Shown here piece by piece: positions 17,454-25,350 of a stretch of 64,000 nt of DNA. The DNA lies in the NCBI GenBank assembly GCA_036311565.1, contig JAXJPR010000054.1, positions 62,001 through 126,000 of the forward strand, read 5' to 3'. Position numbers and translations under genes: made by a program. The stretch is from Fimousia sp036311565. Lineage in GTDB: Bacteria > Bacillota > Clostridia > Lachnospirales > Lachnospiraceae. The notes beneath the pieces were generated by a model. That model saw only the letters and a list, made by a program, of their open reading frames with translations. It was not told the origin of the DNA and ran no database searches. The number at the start of each line of letters is the position of its first letter. Within the stretch, counting starts at the first letter, position 1.

Positions 17454-17930
17454 TTATTCCAAGCCTGTAAATTTTTCCTTCAATGCTTCAATTGCACTAT
17501 CAACTTTATTTCTGCGGATAGATACTGTAATCTTAATTTCTGATGTATAAATCATCTCGATATTAATTCCACAATTATACAATGCTTCAAACATCATAGA
17601 TGCTGCTCCTGGATTTGACATCATTCCAGCTCCTTTAATGGATACAATGCCAACTTCTTTATCGATGATAATTTCTTTATAATCATTTCTGTCAAACGTT
17701 TTTTCTAACACGGAGACAGTCTGATCTGCAACATCTTCCATTACAACAAAAGAAATATCTTTTGTTTTATCACGTCCGATAGACTGTAAAATTAATTCCA
17801 CATTAATTCCTTCATCCGCAAGTGCGTTAAATAATTTTGCAGCAATTCCTGGCTCATCTTTTAATGCAATTACACTTATTTGAGCAATTTTATCGTTAGA
17901 TTGTACCCCATTTACTAACATCTTTTCCAT
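17454..17930 (-). CDS. Free-standing tandem ACT-domain protein (aspartate kinase regulatory-domain-like)
   Basis: A 158-residue protein made of two ACT domains (about 15-80 and 88-156). The order and sequence resemble the C-terminal regulatory half of aspartate kinase: ISVIALKDEPGIAAKLFNALADEGINVELILQS, then VGIVSIKGAGMMSNPGAASMMFEALYNCGINIEMI. There is no kinase catalytic domain, and it has its own GGAGGA site and ATG. ACT pairs bind amino acids, so it may sense lysine, threonine or another product, or partner with an aspartate kinase encoded elsewhere. Its position between aspS and glyA suggests amino-acid-linked control. The ligand is not known. Confidence 0.85.
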   Translation of the reverse strand: MEKMLVNGVQSNDKIAQISVIALKDEPGIAAKLFNALADEGINVELILQSIGRDKTKDISFVVMEDVADQTVSVLEKTFDRNDYKEIIIDKEVGIVSIKGAGMMSNPGAASMMFEALYNCGINIEMIYTSEIKITVSIRRNKVDSAIEALKEKFTGLE

Positions 17931-17945
17931 TTGTCATATCCTCCA

Positions 17946-19736
17946 TTATTCTTCATTTAAATTTAACTGAATCTCAAGCTCTTCTAATTGTGCATCATCA
18001 ACTGGAGCTGGTGCTTCTGTCATTAAACAAGATGCATCTTTTACTTTAGGGAAAGCGATGACATCACGGATGCTGTCTTCTCCAGTAATTAACATGATTA
18101 AACGGTCAAGTCCATATGCAAGTCCAGCATGTGGTGGAACACCATATTTAAATGCATCAAGAAGGAATCCGAAACGTTCATGGGCTTCTTCTTTTGTAAA
18201 TCCAAGACATTCAAACATTTTTTCCTGTACATCATTTTGGAAGATACGAACAGATCCTCCACCTAATTCGGTACCGTTTAATACAATATCATAAGCTTTT
18301 GCACGGACGCGTCCTGAATCAGACTCAATATACTGTAAATCTTCTTCCATTGGCATTGTAAATGGATGGTGCATTGCAGTATAACGGTTCTGTTCATCAT
18401 TCCATTCTAATAATGGGAATTCTGTTACCCATAAGAATTTAAACTGTCCTTCTGGAATCATATCATAAGTTTTTGCAATTTCCAAACGTAAATTTCCTAA
18501 AACATCATAAACAATGGAATTTTTATCAGCTGCAAAAAGTAATAAATCGCCAGGTTTGCCACCCATAGCATCAATCAAAGCAGTCATTTCATCTTCTTTC
18601 ATAAACTTAGCAAAAGAAGATTTTACACTTCCATCCGTTTTTAATTGAATATAAGCAAGTCCTTTTGCTCCAAAATCCTTTGCAAATTTTACAAGAGCAT
18701 CAATTTTCTTTCTTCCTAAATCCCCTTGTCCAGAAGCATTAATACCACGAACAGTTCCACCTGCTTCAATAGCACTTTGAAATACAACAAATTCGCAGTC
18801 TTTTACAACTTCTGTTACATCCGTTAATTCCATACCGAAACGCATATCCGGTTTGTCTGATCCAAAACGATCCATTGCTTCCTGCCAGGTCATACGCTGA
18901 ATAGGAAGAGAAATTTCTTCTCCAATGGTTTCCTTAAAAATTTTTGATAATAATCGTTCATTGATGTCGATAACATCATCCACATCCACAAAAGATAATT
19001 CCATATCAATCTGTGTAAATTCTGGTTGTCTGTCTGCACGAAGATCTTCATCGCGAAAACATTTTGCAATCTGGAAATAACGATCATAACCAGAACACAT
19101 TAACAGCTGTTTAAACAACTGTGGTGATTGAGGGAGCGCATAAAAAGCGCCTGGATGTACACGACTAGGTACTAAATAGTCTCTGGCACCTTCTGGTGTA
19201 GATTTTGTTAACATTGGTGTTTCAATTTCAAGAAATCCTTCTTCAGTTAAAAAGTTTCTTGTTAACATCGCAACCTTACTTCTCATCATCAAGTTCTTTT
19301 GAATATTTGGTCTTCGTAAATCCAAATAACGATATTTTAAGCGGATTTCATCTTTTACTTTTAAATTTGCATCTACAGGAATTGGAGGAGTTTCTGCTTC
19401 TGATAAAATACGCAGTTCTTCTGCTTTAATTTCAATATCACCTGTTTTTAAATTTTCATTGACAGCACCGCTTCTTTTTTCTACGGTACCAACAACTGCG
19501 ATTACAAATTCATTTCTTAATTTATTCGCTTTTTCAAATCCATCTGTTCCAATGGTTTCTTCATCAAAGATAATTTGAAGAAGCCCGGAACGATCACGTA
19601 AATCTATGAAAATTAAACTTCCAAGATTTCGTCTTTTTTGCACCCAGCCCATAACGGTAACTTTTTCGCCAACTTGCTGGCTGGATACTTCTGTACAACG
19701 ATGTGTACGTTTTAAGCCTGTCATTGATTCTGCCAT
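17946..19736 (-). CDS. aspS: Aspartyl-tRNA synthetase
   Basis: A 596-residue class II synthetase of bacterial type. The N-terminal OB-fold anticodon-binding domain (about 1-110) contains VMGWVQKRRNLGSLIFIDLRDRSG. Motif 2 is FRDEDLRADRQPEFTQID (about 217-234), a bacterial insertion domain follows, and motif 3 is GLAYGLDRLIMLITG near 535-549. The C terminus has the FPKVKDASCLMTEAPAPVD segment. GGAGGA lies before the ATG, 17 bases after sufB. Confidence 0.97.
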   Translation of the reverse strand: MAESMTGLKRTHRCTEVSSQQVGEKVTVMGWVQKRRNLGSLIFIDLRDRSGLLQIIFDEETIGTDGFEKANKLRNEFVIAVVGTVEKRSGAVNENLKTGDIEIKAEELRILSEAETPPIPVDANLKVKDEIRLKYRYLDLRRPNIQKNLMMRSKVAMLTRNFLTEEGFLEIETPMLTKSTPEGARDYLVPSRVHPGAFYALPQSPQLFKQLLMCSGYDRYFQIAKCFRDEDLRADRQPEFTQIDMELSFVDVDDVIDINERLLSKIFKETIGEEISLPIQRMTWQEAMDRFGSDKPDMRFGMELTDVTEVVKDCEFVVFQSAIEAGGTVRGINASGQGDLGRKKIDALVKFAKDFGAKGLAYIQLKTDGSVKSSFAKFMKEDEMTALIDAMGGKPGDLLLFAADKNSIVYDVLGNLRLEIAKTYDMIPEGQFKFLWVTEFPLLEWNDEQNRYTAMHHPFTMPMEEDLQYIESDSGRVRAKAYDIVLNGTELGGGSVRIFQNDVQEKMFECLGFTKEEAHERFGFLLDAFKYGVPPHAGLAYGLDRLIMLITGEDSIRDVIAFPKVKDASCLMTEAPAPVDDAQLEELEIQLNLNEE

Positions 19737-19753
19737 GCTGTTATCCTCCTGCT

Positions 19754-20671
19754 CTATTTTAAGAATCCGCTGATAATTTGTTCTTCAGCTTCTTCTTCAC
19801 TTAATCCTAACGTCATTAATTTTATCAACTGTTCTCCTGCAATCTTACCAATTGCTGCCTCATGAATTAAATTGGCATCGATATGATTTGCTGTTAATTC
19901 TGGAATTGCGCTGACACTAGATTCATCCATAATAATGGCATCACATTCTGTGTGACCAGTACATTCATTATTACCAATAATCTTGGATAAAAATAACTGT
20001 TTAGACTGTTCTCTGGCAATGGAGCGAGAAACAACATCTGCTTTTGAATTTTTACCTTTTAAATCAACTTCAAATTCTGTTTCTGCATACTGTGTGCCAT
20101 GAGTCATAATATTTTCTTTTACAATTAAAGTCGCACCATCTTCTACAACACCTGTTGTAACACGCTTTGTCGAATCTACTCCTTTAATCTGCACAGATTC
20201 CATTTCCATATAAGAATCTTTTCCTAAAAAAATTTTTGTTACTGGATTTAAAATACGTTTTCCTTTTCCGTCACCTTTTCCATAATGTTTTTCTACGTAA
20301 CGTACTTTTGCACCTTTTTCCAAATGGAAGCTATGAATTCCATCATGCTGAGAAGTCAGATCACCGCCATTGTGAATTCCACAGCCAGCAATAATGGTCA
20401 CATCTGCGTTTTCTCCAATATAAAAATCATTATATACTAATTCTGTGAGCCCGGTTTCACTAAGAACTACTGGAATATGAATACTTTCATTTTTCGTATT
20501 GGGTTTAACGATAATGTCAATTCCTGTACCATCTTCTTTTGAAACGATATCCACATTAGCCGTTGTGCTGCGACTGACACTCTTTCCATTTGCACGGATA
20601 TTATAAGCTCCCGCTGGAATCTCGTGAAGACCAGCAACTTCTGCTAATAAACTCTTTTGTATTGCATCCAT
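19754..20671 (-). CDS. SufB/SufD-type Fe-S assembly scaffold (minimal SmsB-like)
   Basis: A 305-residue single SufBD-core protein, shorter than classical SufB (about 470) or SufD (about 420). It includes the beta-helix core (ADVTIIAGCGIHNGG, then GKGKRILNPVTKIFLGKDS) and the C-terminal helical part with AREQSKQLFLSKIIGNNECTGHTECDAIIMD, which carries the conserved Cys and acidic/His positions. The segment HIDANLIHEAAIGKIAGEQLIKLMTLGLSEEEAE is typical of SufB/D C termini that bind SufC. With the adjoining SufC it forms a two-gene system like the minimal SUF (SMS) described for anaerobes. No SufS, SufU or SufD is nearby. Confidence 0.87.
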   Translation of the reverse strand: MDAIQKSLLAEVAGLHEIPAGAYNIRANGKSVSRSTTANVDIVSKEDGTGIDIIVKPNTKNESIHIPVVLSETGLTELVYNDFYIGENADVTIIAGCGIHNGGDLTSQHDGIHSFHLEKGAKVRYVEKHYGKGDGKGKRILNPVTKIFLGKDSYMEMESVQIKGVDSTKRVTTGVVEDGATLIVKENIMTHGTQYAETEFEVDLKGKNSKADVVSRSIAREQSKQLFLSKIIGNNECTGHTECDAIIMDESSVSAIPELTANHIDANLIHEAAIGKIAGEQLIKLMTLGLSEEEAEEQIISGFLK

Positions 20672-20672
20672 T

Positions 20673-21401
20673 TTACAAATCTCCTTTACAACAAGTACAT
20701 TCTACTTCTTCAGCACTTAACAGCTGCGGCAACACTTCTTTTGGTGTTCCTACTGTTTTTACTGTGCCTCCAGAAATGACAACTAATTCATCTGCAATAT
20801 TTAAAATTCTCTCTTGATGAGAGATAATGATAATAGACCCTTGAATATCATCATGCATTTTTTCAAATACTTTAATTAGATTTTTAAAGCTCCATAAATC
20901 GATACCAGCTTCTGGTTCATCAAATACAGATACTTTTGTACTTCTTGCAAGAATGGTCGCAATTTCAATTCGCTTTAATTCTCCTCCAGATAAACTGGAA
21001 TCAACCTGGCGATTGATATAATCTTTTGCGCATAATCCTACTTCTGATAAGTAATTACATGCCTGTGAAAATGTCACCTGATTTCCAGATGCCAATTTAA
21101 TCAAATCTTTTACAGTGATTCCTTTAAAACGAACTGGCTGCTGAAAAGCAAAACTAATACCGGTATTTGCTCTTTCTGTAATAGACAGATTTGTGATATC
21201 TTTGCCATCTAAATAAATTTTTCCACTGGTTGGCTGATAAATGCCTGCGATTATTTTTGCCAGGGTTGATTTACCACTGCCATTAGGACCAGTGATCACA
21301 ATAAGCTTACGATCATCAATTGTTAAGTTTATATTAGTTAGTATTTCTTTTTCACCTTTTCCATCGGCAACTTCAAAAGAAACATTTTTCAACTCTAACA
21401 T
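20673..21401 (-). CDS. SufC-type Fe-S assembly ATPase (minimal SmsC-like)
   Basis: A 242-residue ABC ATPase of the SufC type. Walker A is GPNGSGKST (38-46), the Q-loop region reads SFAFQQPVRFKG, the signature is LSGGELKR, and Walker B is VSVFDEPEAGID. The EPEAGID pattern is typical of SufC. It would drive conformational change of the SufB scaffold during Fe-S assembly. The C terminus ends with a Cys cluster (C235, C237, C238) not expected in E. coli SufC. The gene ends 1 base before the sufB start, and GGAGGA precedes its ATG. It heads the sufC-sufB-aspS-ACT-glyA operon. Confidence 0.88.
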   Translation of the reverse strand: MLELKNVSFEVADGKGEKEILTNINLTIDDRKLIVITGPNGSGKSTLAKIIAGIYQPTSGKIYLDGKDITNLSITERANTGISFAFQQPVRFKGITVKDLIKLASGNQVTFSQACNYLSEVGLCAKDYINRQVDSSLSGGELKRIEIATILARSTKVSVFDEPEAGIDLWSFKNLIKVFEKMHDDIQGSIIIISHQERILNIADELVVISGGTVKTVGTPKEVLPQLLSAEEVECTCCKGDL

Positions 21402-21475
21402 TTTTGTTCCTCCGTATCTAGATTTTTACCTATACCATTATAAACAAAAGATTCTAAAATGTATAGTGTGAATTC

Positions 21476-21504
21476 TGTACATTTTTGCTTTTTTGTACTA
21501 TAAT
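21476..21504 (+). promoter_or_regulatory. Promoter of the flavin-reductase-like gene
   Basis: TGTACA (21476-21481) and a perfect TATAAT (21499-21504) are 17 bases apart, 32 bases before the ATG. Confidence 0.6.
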
Positions 21505-21535
21505 TGTGTTAAAAATCTGAATTGGAGGTAAAGAA

Positions 21536-22057
21536 ATGGCTCAATATAAAGAAATCAAACCAGAAGAATTGTCAAACAATCCTTTTCAATTGATTGGAAA
21601 AGACTGGATGTTAGTAACTGCCAAAAAAGGAGATGCAATTAACACAATGACTGCTTCCTGGGGAGGAATGGGCGTAATGTGGAACAAGAACATTGCCGTT
21701 ACCGTTCTTCGTCCGCAAAGATATACGAAAGAATTTATCGATGCAAGCGATCGTTTTAGTCTTTCTTTTTACGATGATTCTTATAAAAAAGATATGACAT
21801 ATGTTGGCAGAGTTTCTGGCAGAGAGGAACCAGATAAGATTGAAAAGACATCATTTACACCAACCGAAATTGACGGAGTCCCATATTTCAAAGAAGCGAA
21901 TCTGGTATTCATTTGTAAAAAACTTTTTGTCCAGGAAATGAATCCAGATGGATTTGTAGATGACTGCAAAGATATGGATGCTGCAAATTATCCAAATAAG
22001 GATTATCATTTTATGTATGTAGCTGAAATTGAAAAAATACTTGTTAAAGAAATATAA
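21536..22057 (+). CDS. Flavin reductase-like (FMN-binding split-barrel) protein
   Basis: A 173-residue flavoprotein of the flavin reductase-like domain family. NTMTASWGGMGVMWNKNIAVTVLRPQRYTKEFI (about 40-72) contains the T-A-S-W and R-P-x-R/K-Y-T motifs that contact FMN. Members transfer electrons or reduce flavins in the cytoplasm; anaerobes often carry several of unknown partner. Here there is no rubredoxin domain and no adjacent partner. It is monocistronic, divergent from the sufC operon, with GGAGGT before the ATG and a strong terminator behind. Confidence 0.87.
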   Translation: MAQYKEIKPEELSNNPFQLIGKDWMLVTAKKGDAINTMTASWGGMGVMWNKNIAVTVLRPQRYTKEFIDASDRFSLSFYDDSYKKDMTYVGRVSGREEPDKIEKTSFTPTEIDGVPYFKEANLVFICKKLFVQEMNPDGFVDDCKDMDAANYPNKDYHFMYVAEIEKILVKEI

Positions 22058-22070
22058 CAGTAAAAAAGGC

Positions 22071-22108
22071 TGTGCCTAACTAATTTCGTTAAGGCGGCAG
22101 CCTTTTTT
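22071..22108 (+). terminator. Intrinsic terminator of the flavin-reductase-like gene
   Basis: AAAAAGGCTG-x-GCC pairs with GGC-x-CAGCCTTTTT; it also faces the end of the ATP-grasp gene from the other strand. Confidence 0.85.
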
Positions 22109-22113
22109 ATTTA

Positions 22114-23493
22114 TTACATATATGGATCGTACATCACTGGTTTTAATCCAATTTTGTCTGCCACATTTGGAATCTGTGCAAGTATGTAAGAAACAATTGG
22201 ATTTCCTTCAATTAATTCAGCGCCATCTTCAGTAATTGCAAAATCCCATCCGACCAGATTTACCCCTTCAATACGTCCATTGGCTTTTTTACACGCTTCA
22301 ATCACTTTATCCCAATGAGGAATTTGGAATCCTTTGATTTTTACTCCAGAATAAGGATTTACAGGATAGGTATTACCATCTAAATCTGCAGCATCTGTTG
22401 TTACGATTCCTGTATTTACATCCACAGTGGCAGCAATTCCACCTGCATGGAAATTATCTACAACATCTCCTCTTCCCATACGAAATACTGCATATAAGAA
22501 ATGGCATTCATTCTCATAATTTAATGTGGTGATTCGAATCGTATTTACAGATGTTGGACAAAATTTCATGACCTCTTCATGCTGAATAATATATTCTTCT
22601 ATAATACTTTTGTTTAATCCCATTACTGTATCATATAATTTTCTATTTTTTTCTTCGCTTATATTACATTCAAATTTTGTAACGCCTTTCCCCTGGGTAG
22701 AAGATAACGGTTTTACAATAATGGCATTCAATCCCTCAATATTCTTTAAAAAGTCTTCATAAGATAAATCATGGTTAATAAACCAGCGATGATGATTCAG
22801 ATCGGCAAAAATTTCATTAAATCCACCTTTATCAGCGAAAATCTTTGCGGCCTTTCCATCATTGTATTTTAAACGCATTTTATCAAACAATCCAAAAGTT
22901 AAATAATTTTTTTGCTCATCCGGTGATAAATTATAAAATTTAAATGCATAATAATCTTCATAGGTAACTTCACAAATTGCTTTTGCTTTTGCAACTTCTA
23001 ATTCCGTCTTTCCTCGGGACCATCCAGTTGCATCCATAATTTTCTGCAAATACATTTCTTTATTGTTGGTAATACGCTTTTTATCTTTTTTATTAAAGTT
23101 TGCAATTTCCTGTTTTCTTTGGTCGTTTACTTCCCAACATCTTTTTTTAATAAATTTTACATATGGAATACCATTTTTCTTGGCTTTATCCATTTCCTCT
23201 TTTGCATGAGCATAATCCCATCCTGTTTTTTCACAAACAATATTAATATAAAATTTCTGATTCTGTTTTATGATTTTATTATACGCTTTTATGGCTCTCC
23301 CTAATTCAACAATCTCATCATTTGTTAAATCATATGCCGCTTTTGAGGCATATTGCCAATATGACACTCCTTTTTCCTTGGCCCAGTCCATTTTTAACTT
23401 AGCCTTTTTTTCTTTCCATCCGGTTGCTTCGCACACTTTTTTGATGTTTTTATCTGTAATTTCTTTTTTCTTAAATTTTAAAAAATTAAACAT
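22114..23493 (-). CDS. Sugar-transfer-associated ATP-grasp enzyme with three N-terminal repeats
   Basis: A 459-residue protein in two parts. The C-terminal part (about 205-459) is an ATP-grasp of the sugar-transfer-associated type: IVKPLSSTQGKGVTKF, IIEEYIIQHEEV, NTIRITTLNY, DNFHAGGIAATVDVNTG and VNLVGWDFAITEDGAELIEGNP, with the metal/ATP Glu-Asn pair. Such enzymes ligate a carboxylate to an amine, often in surface polysaccharide loci. The N-terminal part has three repeats centred on TGW at residues 24-26, 90-92 and 156-158, spaced 66 residues, with A-K and G-[VI]-x-Y following. I do not recognise this repeat domain. It ends the relA-hisS operon. The ATG at 23493 follows GAGGATGAG. Confidence 0.85.
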   Translation of the reverse strand: MFNFLKFKKKEITDKNIKKVCEATGWKEKKAKLKMDWAKEKGVSYWQYASKAAYDLTNDEIVELGRAIKAYNKIIKQNQKFYINIVCEKTGWDYAHAKEEMDKAKKNGIPYVKFIKKRCWEVNDQRKQEIANFNKKDKKRITNNKEMYLQKIMDATGWSRGKTELEVAKAKAICEVTYEDYYAFKFYNLSPDEQKNYLTFGLFDKMRLKYNDGKAAKIFADKGGFNEIFADLNHHRWFINHDLSYEDFLKNIEGLNAIIVKPLSSTQGKGVTKFECNISEEKNRKLYDTVMGLNKSIIEEYIIQHEEVMKFCPTSVNTIRITTLNYENECHFLYAVFRMGRGDVVDNFHAGGIAATVDVNTGIVTTDAADLDGNTYPVNPYSGVKIKGFQIPHWDKVIEACKKANGRIEGVNLVGWDFAITEDGAELIEGNPIVSYILAQIPNVADKIGLKPVMYDPYM

Positions 23494-23503
23494 GCTCTCA
23501 TCC

Positions 23504-24745
23504 TCATAACAATGTTGCCAACTGATCCAATGAAATTTCCGTCTGTTCACCAGTTTCCATGTTTTTTACTCTGGCTTTATTATCTGCTAATTCATTTTCG
23601 CCAATGATTACCGTATTTTTTGCTCCAATCTTATTGGCATATTTCATCTGTGCTTTTACGCTTCTGCCTAAATAATCAGTCTCTACAATAAATCCATCTT
23701 TACGAAGAGAACAAACCAGTTCAAATGCTTTTGCCTTTGCTTCTTTTCCAAGAATTCCTACATATAAATCCGGTTTTGATTCAATTGGAAGATTTACACC
23801 TTCTTCGTCTAAGAAATAAATAATGCGTTCGATTCCCATACCAAATCCAACAGAAGGCATATCTACTTTTCCATCAATTTCTTTTACAAGGTTATCATAT
23901 CTTCCACCACCGCAAAGAGTAAATCCCTCTGCATTAACAAATTCAAATACGGTTTTTGTATAATAGTCCAATCCTCTTACAATTCCAGTATCTACCTCAT
24001 ATGGAATATTTAATCCATCAAGCATCGCTTTTAATTCATCAAAATGAGTCTGACAATCATCACATAAGTAATCAATAGTTCTTGGAGCATCCTTTACAAT
24101 TTCACTACAAATTGGACTTTTACAGTCAATGACACGTAAAGGATTTTTTTTCATACGATCTTTACAAGTATCACATAAAGATTCCTCATGCTTCTGTAAA
24201 TATGCCAAAAGAGCTTCATTATATCTTTTACGGCATTCTGGACATCCAATGCTGTTAATATGCAATTTTGCTTCTTTTAATCCTATTTTCTTAATAAATG
24301 TTGAAATTAATGTAATTAACTCAACTTCAGCCAATGGATCTTTAGAACCGACAAATTCAACTCCCAATTGGTGATGCTGTCTTAAACGACCGCTTTGTGG
24401 TTTTTCATAACGGAACGCTGGTGTAACGTAAAACAACTTTACCGGCTGTGATTCTGTGTGCATTCCATGTTCCAAATATGCACGAATTGCACCAGCGGTA
24501 CCTTCTGGTTTTAAAGTAATGCTTCTATTCCCTTTATCTGTAAAGGTATACATTTCTTTTTGTACTACGTCCGTTGTTTCTCCTACCCCTCTCTGAAAAA
24601 GAATGGTATGTTCAAAGACTGGAGTAATAATTTCTTTCATATGAAATGTTTTGCATAATTCTCTAAATACTTTTTCTAAATAGGTACGTTTCTCCATATT
24701 GTCGCCGTACCAATCCTGTGTTCCTCTTGGTGCCTGTGTAATCAT
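23504..24745 (-). CDS. hisS: Histidyl-tRNA synthetase
   Basis: A 413-residue class II synthetase. It starts ITQAPRGTQDWYGD and has HisRS motifs: motif 2 region AFRYEKPQSGRLRQHHQLGVE, the histidine-binding RGLDYYTKTVFEF (about 260-272) and GGGRYD, plus a C-terminal anticodon-binding domain. A Cys-rich stretch in the middle (CPECRKR, CDTC, CDDC) is a zinc-binding insertion seen in several clostridial HisRS. It lies 14 bases after the HD-domain gene in the relA operon. GGAGGA precedes the ATG. Confidence 0.97.
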   Translation of the reverse strand: MITQAPRGTQDWYGDNMEKRTYLEKVFRELCKTFHMKEIITPVFEHTILFQRGVGETTDVVQKEMYTFTDKGNRSITLKPEGTAGAIRAYLEHGMHTESQPVKLFYVTPAFRYEKPQSGRLRQHHQLGVEFVGSKDPLAEVELITLISTFIKKIGLKEAKLHINSIGCPECRKRYNEALLAYLQKHEESLCDTCKDRMKKNPLRVIDCKSPICSEIVKDAPRTIDYLCDDCQTHFDELKAMLDGLNIPYEVDTGIVRGLDYYTKTVFEFVNAEGFTLCGGGRYDNLVKEIDGKVDMPSVGFGMGIERIIYFLDEEGVNLPIESKPDLYVGILGKEAKAKAFELVCSLRKDGFIVETDYLGRSVKAQMKYANKIGAKNTVIIGENELADNKARVKNMETGEQTEISLDQLATLL

Positions 24746-24759
24746 GGCATGTCCTCCTT

Positions 24760-25350
24760 CTATTCAATCCCGAAGCTATTCAAAACATACTTAAATTCCT
24801 GAGAAAAAGCAAGGCTTTGAAAAGCAAGGTATACTCTCATATCAAAATTTTTCGCTTCATCGATCATGACATCGATTGCTGTCTCAAGATCAAATGCTTC
24901 TCTACATGGACGATTGGAAACCAAAGCTCCAAAACAATCACATACATGAAGGATTCTTCCTTCTATTGGAATTGCATCTCCTTTTAAATTGCCCGGATAT
25001 CCGGAACCGTCATAATTTTCATGATGAGACAATACTGCAGAAAGAATTCTATCATGAAATCCGTTTTCTTTCAAGATTGCATATCCCATGGAAGGGTGCA
25101 TTCGGATATAACGTGCTTCATCGATAGCCATAATTTTGTCAAATCTTTGAAGCAGAAAGGAATTTATTTTCAATTTACCTATATCATGAACCATACCAGC
25201 AAGTGCCATGTCATAGCAAAACTCGGTATCCATACCTAACTCCTTCGAAACAAGAAATGCCAGATTACTTACGATCATTCCATGTTCTAAGGCTTCTTCA
25301 ACTGTTGTTTGAACAGATGTTTCTATATCATCTTTACTATAATACAACAT
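24760..25350 (-). CDS. HD-GYP-type phosphohydrolase domain protein
   Basis: A 196-residue stand-alone HD-GYP-like domain. Visible motifs are VHDIGKLKI (about 53-61), MHPSMGY, LSHHENYDGSGYP (the GYP signature) and CDCFGALVSNRPCREAF. All metal-binding His/Asp positions appear present, so it may hydrolyse a cyclic dinucleotide or another phosphorylated signal. No receiver or PAS domain is attached. It overlaps the end of hemZ by 14 bases and lies between hemZ and hisS in the relA operon. The specific substrate is unknown. Confidence 0.85.
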   Translation of the reverse strand: MLYYSKDDIETSVQTTVEEALEHGMIVSNLAFLVSKELGMDTEFCYDMALAGMVHDIGKLKINSFLLQRFDKIMAIDEARYIRMHPSMGYAILKENGFHDRILSAVLSHHENYDGSGYPGNLKGDAIPIEGRILHVCDCFGALVSNRPCREAFDLETAIDVMIDEAKNFDMRVYLAFQSLAFSQEFKYVLNSFGIE

